64,000 nt of DNA. Origin: Oscillatoriales cyanobacterium M59_W2019_021. Lineage in GTDB: Bacteria > Cyanobacteriota > Cyanobacteriia > Cyanobacteriales > Geitlerinemataceae. Under the pieces are notes generated by a model. The model had not been told where the DNA came from. It worked only from the letters and a program-made list of their open reading frames with translations, and did no database searches. The position numbers and the translations under genes were made by a program. This document shows, one piece after another, positions 1 through 8,112 of the stretch (its first letter is position 1; each line of letters opens with the position of its first letter). Location: the NCBI GenBank assembly GCA_015295945.1, contig DVED01000149.1, positions 1 to 64,000 on the forward strand, read 5' to 3'.

Positions 1-98
1 ACTCTAAACGGACATCGAGGGACTGTCAGACTACTTCGGTAGCAAGACCCGGTGAAGTGTCAAGAATCACCGCGCCTTTAGGACGGTGAGTATGTCAA
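1..98 (+). mobile_element. Right end of an IS605/IS1341 (TnpB-type) element, entering from outside the window
   Basis: Bases 1-42 read as an open 13-codon tail (TLNGHRGTVRLLR, stop at 40-42) that resembles the end of a TnpB-like protein. It is followed by a hairpin, TCACCG at 67-72 with CGGTGA at 84-89, and then by the decamer GAGTATGTCA at 88-97. The same arrangement (AAGAA, a CCGCGC-containing hairpin, GAGTATGTCA) recurs upstream of moeB at 28215-28260. A subterminal hairpin at the right end, without terminal inverted repeats, is typical of IS200/IS605 elements. The family is assigned from the general pattern; no transposase body is visible. Confidence 0.45.
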
Positions 99-1162
99 CG
101 ATGAAAGAATTACGAGATTTTCAAGTGGCAGCAGGTGCGACGTTTGGCGAGGTGGCTGGCGTTCGCGTACCGATGAGTTTTGGGAATGAGGCGGCGGCAC
201 TCCAGGCAGTACAAGAGGGGGTGGTGCTGTACGATCGCTCGCATTGGGGCAGAATTCGCGTTTCTGGGGACGATCGCGTGCGATTTCTCCACAATCAGAG
301 TACCAACGATTTCAACCGCCTCCAAGCCGGACAATGCTGCGATACGGTATTCGTTAGCAGTACGGCACGGACGATCGATCTGGCTACGGCATTCGTCACC
401 GAAGATAACATTCTTTTACTCGTTTCCCCGAACCGCCGCCAGCAGATAATGACATGGCTCGATCGCTATCTGTTTCCCATGGATAAGGTGGAATTGGAAG
501 ATATGACAGAAGTGACGGCGTGTTTTAGCTTAATTGGGGAAAATAGCGCGGCGTTCCTGGAAAAATTGGGAATCGATACCGATTTAGCTGACGGGACGCA
601 TAAAATAGTGCCGATCGAGGAAATGAACGTTCGTATCGCCACCGGAAGCGGTTTGGCAACGGCGGGATATACCCTCATCGTCGATGTCAGCGACGCGGCA
701 ACCCTGTGGCAGTGCCTGACTGAATTGGGTGCGGTTCCTCTCGGCGAGACGGCATGGGAACACCTGCGCGTTCTCGAAGGCAGACCCGTTCCCGACGCCG
801 AGTTAACCGAAGACTACAACCCCCTAGAAGCGGGACTATGGCAGACCATTTCCTTTGAAAAAGGCTGCTACATCGGTCAAGAAACGATCGCCCGTTTAAA
901 CACCTATCAAGGCGTGAAAACACAACTGTGGGGAATTCGCCTCGCCGCACCCGCCGAACCGGGAACGATTATTACCGCAGGCGAGGATAAAATCGGAACG
1001 CTAACCAGTGTCGTTGCCACCGAATCCGGTGCGGTTGGACTGGCATACATTCGTACCAAAGCAGGCGGTGCGGGGTTAACCGTCCGAGTTGGCGAGACGA
1101 CGGGAGAAATCGTCGAAGTTCCATTTTTAACTCGGGGATATTTAGATGAAGTTAATAGTTAG
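92..1162 (+). CDS. ygfZ: YgfZ/GcvT-type folate-binding protein
   Basis: This is a tetrahydrofolate-binding protein of the YgfZ/IbaG-associated family, related to the T-protein of glycine cleavage but without aminomethyltransferase activity. In bacteria it helps maintain and repair certain Fe-S enzymes. The family signature KGCYIGQE lies at about residues 257-264, in the last third of a protein of about 356 residues, the usual size. Three starts are possible: GTG 86, ATG 92 and ATG 101. AGGA at 80-83 is spaced 8 bases from ATG 92, so 92 is chosen. That ATG lies inside the right-end decamer of the upstream IS605-like element, so the native start may have been ATG 101 (MKELRDFQ). Transcription from the IS end or from further upstream is possible. 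Confidence 0.85.
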   Translation: MSTMKELRDFQVAAGATFGEVAGVRVPMSFGNEAAALQAVQEGVVLYDRSHWGRIRVSGDDRVRFLHNQSTNDFNRLQAGQCCDTVFVSSTARTIDLATAFVTEDNILLLVSPNRRQQIMTWLDRYLFPMDKVELEDMTEVTACFSLIGENSAAFLEKLGIDTDLADGTHKIVPIEEMNVRIATGSGLATAGYTLIVDVSDAATLWQCLTELGAVPLGETAWEHLRVLEGRPVPDAELTEDYNPLEAGLWQTISFEKGCYIGQETIARLNTYQGVKTQLWGIRLAAPAEPGTIITAGEDKIGTLTSVVATESGAVGLAYIRTKAGGAGLTVRVGETTGEIVEVPFLTRGYLDEVNS

Positions 1163-1165
1163 TGG

Positions 1166-1195
1166 GTAGGGAGTGCCACCGGAACGAAACGCACC
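1166..1195 (+). repeat. 30-bp dispersed repeat, copy 1
   Basis: The 30 bases beginning GTAGGGAGTGCCACC and ending GAAACGCACC are repeated exactly, in inverted orientation, at 51788-51817. A shorter relative (GGTGCG, T-run, ACACCCTAC) lies at 16503-16531. All three are intergenic. No coding role is seen. Confidence 0.85.
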
Positions 1196-1239
1196 ATTGT
1201 TGTTCGGGGTTAGTAACCAATGACCAATGACAAATAACC

Positions 1240-2547
1240 ATGATAAGACCGATCGGCGTAGATTTATTTGCAGGAGCAGGGGGATTGAGTTTGGGCTTCG
1301 AGCAAGCCGGATTTGACATACTTGCTGCTGTAGAAATCGATCCGGTTCACTGTGCGGTTCACGAGTATAATTTCCCCCACTGTGCCACAATTTGTCAGAG
1401 CGTGACGGAGATAACGGGGCAGGAAATTCGCTCGCGTTCTGAAATAGGCGATCGCGAGATCGATGTGGTATTTGGCGGACCGCCGTGTCAGGGTTTTTCG
1501 CTCATGGGAAAGCGATTGTTAGACGATCCCAGAAATGCGTTAGTGTCTCATTTTATCCGCATCGTCAGCGAACTTCAGCCGAAATACTTTGTCATGGAAA
1601 ATGTCAAAGGCATGGCGATCGGGAATCATAAAAACTTTATTGCTGAGGCGATCGATAAGTTCGGCTATTACGGCTACAAAGTCCTGCAACCCTATCAAGT
1701 TCTCAACGCCGCAAACTACGGCGTTCCTCAAAATCGAGAACGACTATTTTTAATGGGCGCTCGCGAAGACTTACCCTTACCCGAATATCCCCAACCCTTT
1801 ACCAAACCTGCAGGTTCTACCCAAAAAATTGCTCGGCAATTCGCACAACTTCCCGATAGTCCAACAGTCGGAGAAGCCCTACAAGATCTACCGGATGCCG
1901 ATCGATATTCAGAATTGAAGAACCGAGATTGGGTTAAACCCGTAGAATTTCAAAATACTAGTGCTTATGTTCGCGCTTTACATACACTTGGCGATGGCAA
2001 CTATTCCTATCCTCGAGATTACGATCGGCAAAGCCTGACTTCTAGCTTGCGAACAAAACATACCTTAGAATCAATTCAACGATTTGAGAAGACAAAATAT
2101 GGAGAAACCGAACCCATTAGCCGATTTTTGAAACTCGATCCTGACGGCATTTGTAATACCCTGCGTGCCGGAACGCCGAGCAGTCGCGGTGCGTATACTT
2201 CCCCTCGTCCCATTCATCCGTACTATCCCCGGTGTATCACCGTCAGAGAAGCGGCGAGGTTGCATTCCTATCCCGACTGGTTCCGATTTCACGTCACGAA
2301 ATGGCATGGATGTCGGCAAATTGGGAACTCCGTTCCGCCGTTATTAGGTCGGTCAGTTGCTGCCGAAATAATTAAAGTTTTGGGATTCAATTTAACCGTT
2401 CCCGACACATTACTGTCACTGGGAGAAACAGAATTACTCTCGCTAACGATGGCAGAAGCTGCTAAGAGATATGGGGTTCCTGCCCATACGATCGCCCAAC
2501 GATCGCGCAAATCTAAACCTACCGTCGATCGGCTCGACTCAACCTAA
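1240..2547 (+). CDS. Solitary C5-cytosine DNA methyltransferase, candidate HIP1 (CGATCG) methylase
   Basis: The protein transfers a methyl group from S-adenosylmethionine to C5 of cytosine in a short DNA site. Conserved motifs are in the expected order: SAM-binding DLFAGAGG (residues 8-15), catalytic GPPCQGFS with Cys83, ENV at 120-122, QNRERLF at 164-170, and QIGNSVPP near the C-terminus. The target-recognition region lies between about 190 and 330. At 435 residues it is of ordinary size. No restriction endonuclease gene is adjacent: the next gene is ppsA on the other strand, so it looks like an orphan methylase. Cyanobacterial orphan enzymes such as M.Ssp6803I and M.AvaVIII methylate CGATCG, the core of HIP1, which is abundant here. 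The overall sequence resembles that group, but specificity is inferred. A repeat copy lies directly upstream. Confidence 0.85.
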   Translation: MIRPIGVDLFAGAGGLSLGFEQAGFDILAAVEIDPVHCAVHEYNFPHCATICQSVTEITGQEIRSRSEIGDREIDVVFGGPPCQGFSLMGKRLLDDPRNALVSHFIRIVSELQPKYFVMENVKGMAIGNHKNFIAEAIDKFGYYGYKVLQPYQVLNAANYGVPQNRERLFLMGAREDLPLPEYPQPFTKPAGSTQKIARQFAQLPDSPTVGEALQDLPDADRYSELKNRDWVKPVEFQNTSAYVRALHTLGDGNYSYPRDYDRQSLTSSLRTKHTLESIQRFEKTKYGETEPISRFLKLDPDGICNTLRAGTPSSRGAYTSPRPIHPYYPRCITVREAARLHSYPDWFRFHVTKWHGCRQIGNSVPPLLGRSVAAEIIKVLGFNLTVPDTLLSLGETELLSLTMAEAAKRYGVPAHTIAQRSRKSKPTVDRLDST

Positions 2548-2562
2548 ATCTTCAAAAAGACA

Positions 2563-2600
2563 GGGAGGGCAGTTTTTACGGGCGATCGAACTGCCCTCCC
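2563..2600. terminator. Bidirectional intrinsic terminator between the methylase gene and ppsA
   Basis: Twelve-base perfect arms, GGGAGGGCAGTT at 2563-2574 and AACTGCCCTCCC at 2589-2600, enclose a 14-base loop that contains CGATCG. An A-rich tract at 2553-2558 gives a U-run on the minus transcript. It sits in the 83-base gap between two convergent genes. Confidence 0.8.
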
Positions 2601-2630
2601 CATCCAGATCTAATGGTTAACAGTTAACCG

Positions 2631-5600
2631 CTAAACCCCTTCGAGTTTGGCAATATCCAACAGCGTTTTCAACACCGAATCCGGGTTCAAACTGATGGAA
2701 TCGATGCCTAGCTCGACCAGGAAGCGGGCGAATTCCGGATAGTCTGACGGTGCTTGACCGCAGATGCCAATCTTGCGATCGCATTTCTTAGCCGTTTCGA
2801 TGACCATCCGCACCATTTGTTTGACGGCGGCGTTGCGTTCGTCGAAAATGTGCGCCACCAAAGCCGAATCGCGATCGAGACCTAATGTCAACTGCGTTAA
2901 ATCGTTAGAACCGATGGAAAATCCGTCGAACACTTGGGCAAATTCCTCGGCAAGAATGACGTTACTGGGAATCTCGCACATGACGTATACTTGCAAGCCA
3001 TTTTCTCCCCGTTTCAAGCCGTGTTTTTCCATTTCTGCCAACACCCGGCGTCCTTCATCCGGCGTCCGGCAGAAGGGAATCATGGGGATGACGTTGGTGA
3101 GTCCCATTTCGTCGCGTACCCGTTTCATCGCTTGGCATTCCAAAGCGTAGGCATCGCGATATTTCTCGTCGTAGTACCGAGACGCACCCCGCCAGCCGAT
3201 CATCGGGTTTTCTTCGTCCGGCTCAAACTGCTTGCCGCCGAGTAAATTGGCGTACTCGTTACTCTTGAAATCGGACATCCGGACGATGACAGGTTTGGGA
3301 TAAAATGCCGCCGCAATCGTGGCAACTCCCCGCGCCAGTTTATCGACAAAGAAGTCGGCTTTGTTAGTCGGATACAGCGCCGTGAGTTTGGCAATTTCTT
3401 GTTTGGTGAAGGGGTCTTCGAGTTTGTCGAAATACATCAGCGCCAAGGGGTGCGCTTTGATGTGGTTGGCGATGATAAACTCCAACCGAGCCAATCCCAC
3501 GCCGTCGCAGGGAACGGATGCCAGACCGAAGGCTTCTTCCGGGTTGCCGACGTTCATCAGGATTTGGGTGCGAGTGCGCGGCAGGTTGTCCAGTTGGGTT
3601 TCTTGGACTTCAAAGGGGACTAATCCGCTGTAAACCCGTCCTTCTTCCCCTTCGGAACAAGAAATAGTGATGGCTTGTCCGGTATGCAGGACATCGGTGG
3701 CATCTCCGCAACCGACGATCGCCGGAATTCCCATTTCTCGGGCAATAATCGCCGCGTGACAATTGCAGACAACCACAGGGGTGTATTTGCGGGTGAAGAC
3801 GATGTAGTTATGATGTTCGGCAACGGTAATGTTGAAAACATCGCTATAGTCTGCTTCTCCGGTGGCGACGACGCGCTGCATCCGCAAATCTCCATCGAGC
3901 AGTTCGTCGAATTTACCCGTTTCGCGCAGTTGTTTGTCGGAAATCAGCAAGTTTTTATCTTTCCTCAACTTGAATTGACCGACAACATCGTCATCAAAAA
4001 GTTGATTGGCAGCAAAGAAGCGGGTTTGAATTGTGCGATCGGTGACTTCTCCTTTGACTCGTTGGGTAAATTGGAAAATTTCGGGCAGTTTTTCGACAAT
4101 TTGCACGTTGTAGATACTGCGATTTCGAGTAATTTGAGGGACGATGCCAATTTTCAAGCAGGCAATGACGATCGCTTGTAAGAGCAGTTCTTCAGAAACA
4201 TAAATATTGATGCGATTGCGGAAGTAGTAGCCATCTCCGTCGATCGTCCCAGCGAGGAAGTGATAGCAAACTTCGGGGGTACTGTTGAGTAGGGTTTGGA
4301 CGATGGTTTGTTCCCGATCGTGCAATTCGTAGGCGATCGCTTTAGAACTGAGCCGATAGGCAGTGGCTTGACCGATAACTTGTTGACCCCGAATATAGCC
4401 GGACGATTTTTGTTTGAGAGAGGGGGTAAACCCTTTCCCGTACAGGGTTTGCATATTGGCATTCATTGCGGCAATAAATGCCTGTTTTTCGGGAACATCT
4501 TTCTGGATGAATTGCACTTCCCCATGGGTGCGGCTGCGATAAATCGAACCGTCGGTGAGAATGCCACCTAAGAGATAGGCGAATTTGCGATCGTTGTCAG
4601 TGTCGATCGCGTTGAATTCAGGAATGCGTTGGGCGATCGTTACCATTTCCTGCCCATCGAGCATTTCCTGGATTTCGGTTTTGACGTATTTTCCCGATCG
4701 CAGGTTGACCATTTTGTGATCCGGCGTTAAATACAGCGTGTTGTCTGCCACTCGTCCGGTTTGAGACACGCTAACCCCGATGGTTTGCGATTGCCGTTTC
4801 ATCGAATCTAGAATTGGCTGCCACTCAATTTTATGGGTTTGTAAATTGAGGGATAATGTGGATAATCCGGCAAAACCGCGATCGTGAATTTGCCGCAAGG
4901 TCATGAAACCACGATTGGTTAAAATTTGGGTATTGCCATCAAAGCAGGTGCGGCCCCCCTGGTTGGTGACGATCGCGCTGGCTTTCTTCATGATCGGTTC
5001 CCAGTCGGGGTCGGTTTTGTTGGTAACCAACACTTCCCCAGCTTTGAAGGTTTCGATTTGGTGAACGTCGAGAATCACCCGCGCCATGCCTTGACCGATG
5101 GCTTCCCCCACCGCGCGACCCCGAACTAAAACATCTCCGGTTCCATTAAGTTTGTAGTTTTTCAGGATGTTGCCGGATTTCTGAGATTGCACGGTTTCCG
5201 GACGCGCTTGGACGATAAATAGGTCTCCAGTGATGCCGTCTTTCGCCCATTCAATGTCCATGGGGGTGTAGGTTTCCCGTACTTGGCTGTAGTGATCTTC
5301 GATGATGCACGCCCATTTTGCCAAGGTGAGGATTTCTTCGTCGGTAATGGCGTATTTATTGCGATCGGGTTCGGGAACGGGAACGTTTTTCGTCAGTTTG
5401 CCGCCGCCGACTTCGTAAATCATTTTGATTTCTTTGCTGCCCAACCGCTTTTCCAGGATGGGACGAAATCCCTCTTTTAGTGTCGGTTTGAAGACGAAAT
5501 ATTCGTCGGGATTGACGGCTCCTTGCACCACATTTTCGCCCAAACCATAGGCAGCTGTCACCAATGCGGCATTTTTAAATCCGGTTTCCGTGTCGATGGA

Positions 5601-6314
5601 AAACATCACTCCGGAGGAGGCTAAGTCGGAACGAACCATTTTTTGGACGCCGACGGAGAGGGCAACTTCAAAGTGGTCGAAGCCTTTGATCGTGCGGTAG
5701 GAAATGGCGCGATCGGTAAACAGCGACGCGAAGCATTTGTGACAGGATTCCAGCACGCTTTTAACGCCGTGGACGTTGAGATAGGTTTCCTGCTGTCCGG
5801 CAAAACTGGCGTCGGGCAAGTCTTCGGCAGTAGCAGAAGATCGAACGGCAACATCGGTATCGTAGCTATAAGATTTGCAGGCTTCCCGGTCTTCTGGGGG
5901 CAATTGATCGCACAATTCGATACCGCCATCGTAGCGCTCGCACAGTTTGAAATAGGCAGTGGAAATTGCCACTTCTAATTCTTTAGGAAAAGGCGTATTG
6001 AGAATTAAAGCACGGGCTTGTTTGCCGCGTTCGCGCAAATTCTGCACGTTTTCTACGTCCAAATCCGCAAATAACTGGTGCAATTTGTCTTGCAGTCCGG
6101 CTTTTTCTACAAAGTAGCGGTAGGCGTAAGCCGTGGTGGCAAAACCCGTAGGAACGTTCACCCCTTGGGGGGAAAGTTGTCGGATCATTTCGCCCAACGA
6201 GGCATTTTTTCCACCGACCAAGGGAATATCGCTAATTCCCACCTCTTCAAACCAGAGAACGAAAGCGGTATCTTTGGAGCCTGTGGCGAGGCTTTCGGGA
6301 GCGCTGGTCATCAT
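2631..6314 (-). CDS. ppsA: Phosphoenolpyruvate synthase precursor with in-frame intein
   Basis: PEP synthase converts pyruvate, ATP and water to phosphoenolpyruvate, AMP and phosphate, feeding gluconeogenesis and carbon storage. The 1227-residue precursor holds an N-terminal ATP-grasp domain (to about residue 375, with RSSATAEDLPDASFAGQQE at 158-176), a central phosphohistidine domain and a C-terminal PEP-binding barrel (FSIGSNDLTQLTLGLDRD). A 395-residue intein (residues 457-851) splits the GGRT/CHAAI active-site loop, so that the phospho-accepting His becomes residue 853, just after the splice-junction Cys852. Removal gives an 832-residue enzyme, normal for the family. The start is ATG 6312-6314; a second ATG follows directly. 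The upstream 280 bases are very AT-rich and probably hold the promoter. The enzyme is expected to be inactive until splicing occurs. Confidence 0.95.
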   Translation of the reverse strand: MMTSAPESLATGSKDTAFVLWFEEVGISDIPLVGGKNASLGEMIRQLSPQGVNVPTGFATTAYAYRYFVEKAGLQDKLHQLFADLDVENVQNLRERGKQARALILNTPFPKELEVAISTAYFKLCERYDGGIELCDQLPPEDREACKSYSYDTDVAVRSSATAEDLPDASFAGQQETYLNVHGVKSVLESCHKCFASLFTDRAISYRTIKGFDHFEVALSVGVQKMVRSDLASSGVMFSIDTETGFKNAALVTAAYGLGENVVQGAVNPDEYFVFKPTLKEGFRPILEKRLGSKEIKMIYEVGGGKLTKNVPVPEPDRNKYAITDEEILTLAKWACIIEDHYSQVRETYTPMDIEWAKDGITGDLFIVQARPETVQSQKSGNILKNYKLNGTGDVLVRGRAVGEAIGQGMARVILDVHQIETFKAGEVLVTNKTDPDWEPIMKKASAIVTNQGGRTCFDGNTQILTNRGFMTLRQIHDRGFAGLSTLSLNLQTHKIEWQPILDSMKRQSQTIGVSVSQTGRVADNTLYLTPDHKMVNLRSGKYVKTEIQEMLDGQEMVTIAQRIPEFNAIDTDNDRKFAYLLGGILTDGSIYRSRTHGEVQFIQKDVPEKQAFIAAMNANMQTLYGKGFTPSLKQKSSGYIRGQQVIGQATAYRLSSKAIAYELHDREQTIVQTLLNSTPEVCYHFLAGTIDGDGYYFRNRINIYVSEELLLQAIVIACLKIGIVPQITRNRSIYNVQIVEKLPEIFQFTQRVKGEVTDRTIQTRFFAANQLFDDDVVGQFKLRKDKNLLISDKQLRETGKFDELLDGDLRMQRVVATGEADYSDVFNITVAEHHNYIVFTRKYTPVVVCNCHAAIIAREMGIPAIVGCGDATDVLHTGQAITISCSEGEEGRVYSGLVPFEVQETQLDNLPRTRTQILMNVGNPEEAFGLASVPCDGVGLARLEFIIANHIKAHPLALMYFDKLEDPFTKQEIAKLTALYPTNKADFFVDKLARGVATIAAAFYPKPVIVRMSDFKSNEYANLLGGKQFEPDEENPMIGWRGASRYYDEKYRDAYALECQAMKRVRDEMGLTNVIPMIPFCRTPDEGRRVLAEMEKHGLKRGENGLQVYVMCEIPSNVILAEEFAQVFDGFSIGSNDLTQLTLGLDRDSALVAHIFDERNAAVKQMVRMVIETAKKCDRKIGICGQAPSDYPEFARFLVELGIDSISLNPDSVLKTLLDIAKLEGV
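3762..4946 (-). mobile_element. Intein with LAGLIDADG homing endonuclease, inside ppsA
   Basis: The 395-codon in-frame insert starts with Cys (block A, CFDGNTQILT) and ends with Asn, followed by Cys+1 at 3759-3761. Block B is seen as LTPDHKMV, with Thr74 and His77 of the intein. Two dodecapeptide LAGLIDADG motifs, YLLGGILTDGS (124-134) and HFLAGTIDGDG (229-239), show that the homing endonuclease domain is intact. Block F runs DVFNITVAEHHNYIV to the C-terminal VVVCN. The penultimate residue is Cys, not the usual His. Inteins at this PEP synthase position are known from archaea such as Methanocaldococcus. The reading frame is undamaged throughout. Confidence 0.93.
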
Positions 6315-6597
6315 ATTTTACAATCCTCTAGCTTTACGCTATATCTATAGCTTATCAAGAAGAGTTATTCGATTCCAATAAAGTTTAAATTACTTTACGA
6401 TGTCCTTTGTTTCACTTTTTATGATATAATTAATCTGATTTTTTATATATTTTATATTGATTTAAAAATAGATAACAATTGAGATACAATTCTAAATTTG
6501 AAATATCCAGATTGTTTAAGTCTCTCGTCCCAAATTTCGCAAAACGGGTCTAGAGCCGAAATGACCGTAGCGATCCGTAGATTTTCGATTCATTTTT

Positions 6598-7212
6598 ATG
6601 CCTAAACTTCCCATCATCGATCCCGATCGATCTTATACATTTTCGGACTACTTTAAACTCAATTTTGCTCCCCGAGATATTCTGGAATATTTTGGGGCGT
6701 CTCTTCAGAGAGAAGCTCTGAATTTTCCTCGATCTCAACAGACTCTCGATCGCCTGACGGATCTAAAACAACGAATCGAAGAAAGCTTACCTCGCCTCAG
6801 CCTGACCAGCGAAGCCGCACGCCGAGAATTTTTAATTGCTCCTGTCCTCACCGAGGTTTTACACTATACTCAAGCCAATATTAATGTCGAATATCCTGTT
6901 GTTGTCGATCGACAGCTTAAAGGTTCGTTCAATTACTTCTTGCAAACTCAAAACAACCTTCTGGTCATTGAAGCTAAAAATGAAGATTTAGAGCGCGGTT
7001 TTGTGCAACTGGCGATCGAACTCATTGCGTTAGATCGATGGATTGAATCCGAGCAACCGATTTTAACAGGTGCGGTTGCGACGGGAACGATTTGGCAATT
7101 TGGAACCTACGATCGCCAAAGTTTTCGAGTTACGCAAGATTTAAACTTATATCGCGTTCCGGCAGATGTGGAAGATTTACTTCGCATTCTGGTTCAATTA
7201 TTGGAAGCTTGA
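6598..7212 (+). CDS. PD-(D/E)XK-like conserved hypothetical protein
   Basis: This 204-residue cytosolic protein resembles the N-terminal nuclease-like domain found in type I restriction R subunits and in many small cyanobacterial proteins. The hydrophobic strand LLVIEAKN (residues 121-128) carries the E-x-K part of a PD-(D/E)XK site. It is preceded by a strand GSFNYFL (109-115), where nuclease relatives normally have Asp; here the position is Asn112, so catalysis is doubtful. A helix with FVQLAIELIALDRW follows, as expected for the fold. The start is the ATG at 6598. It stands alone between ppsA (divergent) and a small membrane protein gene (convergent). Function is unknown; a DNA-related role is only inferred. 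Confidence 0.6.
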   Translation: MPKLPIIDPDRSYTFSDYFKLNFAPRDILEYFGASLQREALNFPRSQQTLDRLTDLKQRIEESLPRLSLTSEAARREFLIAPVLTEVLHYTQANINVEYPVVVDRQLKGSFNYFLQTQNNLLVIEAKNEDLERGFVQLAIELIALDRWIESEQPILTGAVATGTIWQFGTYDRQSFRVTQDLNLYRVPADVEDLLRILVQLLEA

Positions 7213-7249
7213 AACAGGGCAGCATTAGGCGGCGACATCCGGACGTTAA

Positions 7250-7615
7250 TTAACCACTAGCGACGATCGATTTCAACACCCAACCGATAACGATCCCCAG
7301 TCCTCCGAAGCGAACGGCTTGCCAAAAGGGTTCGCGAAAGGTTTCCCACGAAACTAAGCTACTTTCTAAGTTAACGTCCAATTCGGCTAATCGCTCGGCA
7401 ATTTGCTTGAGTTCTGCTTGCAGTTGGGGATCGCGGCGGCGGTGTCGTTGGGTTTCTAGGTATTTTTGGCGCTGCCGCAGTTCGTCTCGAAGCTGGGTGT
7501 CTCGCTGGATTTGAGCGTAGCGAGATTCGATTTCTTGGAGGGCTTGCTTGAGTTCGGCAAGGGCTGCCTCGAATTCGGAGGTGGAATCGGGAGAAGAATC
7601 GGGAGGCAATGTCAT
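7250..7615 (-). CDS. Small coiled-coil protein with C-terminal membrane anchor
   Basis: The 121-residue protein has a central charged helical region rich in Gln, Glu and Arg (about residues 12-85, probably coiled coil) and one hydrophobic segment at the end (FGGLGIVIGWVLKSIVAS), so it looks like a tail-anchored protein. No catalytic motif is seen and no family is recognised. The ATG at 7613-7615 (MTLPPDSSPDS) is preferred. A GTG at 7697-7699 in the same frame would add 28 residues of less protein-like sequence. It converges on the preceding gene and is divergent from the next. Confidence 0.6.
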   Translation of the reverse strand: MTLPPDSSPDSTSEFEAALAELKQALQEIESRYAQIQRDTQLRDELRQRQKYLETQRHRRRDPQLQAELKQIAERLAELDVNLESSLVSWETFREPFWQAVRFGGLGIVIGWVLKSIVASG

Positions 7616-7800
7616 CAGGCGCAGATGCAGTCTGTGGAGGTTGGGAAAAGTCGGGGTAAAATAAATCGATAACCGATCGCTCACGTCCTTCGACTTCACC
7701 CAAATTTTAACTTTAACTCAGCCCGAACTCAGATTTGCATCCGACAATTGCGATCGACTCAGTGCAAAATCAAACCGAGTATACAAGATTGCCATTCCCC

Positions 7801-8112
7801 ATGATAGAATCCTCTCCCACGGCTTTGCGCCATCCCGATGCTTTAGGCGATCCCCGGTTCGCCAGCTTGCAAGATTTCAGTACCTTGGAATTGGCGCAAG
7901 CTCTCGCCGAACGCCTTGCCCTCAAAGAACGCGACTGGCACAAACTCAAGTCGAACCGTCCCGCACGATCGCGAGAACAAGCCGCTGCTGCTTTGGTTTT
8001 CTTGATCAAAGAAAAACCTGAAGAAGCGTTGCCGCGCTTGCAGCAAGCGGTGGGTTGGCTCGATCGATCTCTATCCGCTCCACCCTGTCCCCAGCACGGA
8101 AAGCAGGGTTAA
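7801..8112 (+). CDS. Conserved cyanobacterial hypothetical protein (DUF6439-like)
   Basis: The 103-residue soluble protein is largely helical, with a conserved-looking core of ALAERLALKERDWHKLKSNR and AAAALVFLIKEKPEEALPRLQQA. I associate this with a small cyanobacteria-specific family (DUF6439), with moderate certainty. The function is unknown. ATG 7801 is chosen over an in-frame TTG at 7735 because homology-like sequence begins only after the ATG. Its stop codon overlaps the stop of the convergent anti-sigma gene by four bases (8109-8112). Confidence 0.6.
   Translation: MIESSPTALRHPDALGDPRFASLQDFSTLELAQALAERLALKERDWHKLKSNRPARSREQAAAALVFLIKEKPEEALPRLQQAVGWLDRSLSAPPCPQHGKQG

Noticed and set aside
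3319-6381. Several plus-strand frames of 60-170 codons opposite ppsA
   Set aside because: All are antisense to a continuous, well-conserved enzyme and intein and have no features of their own.
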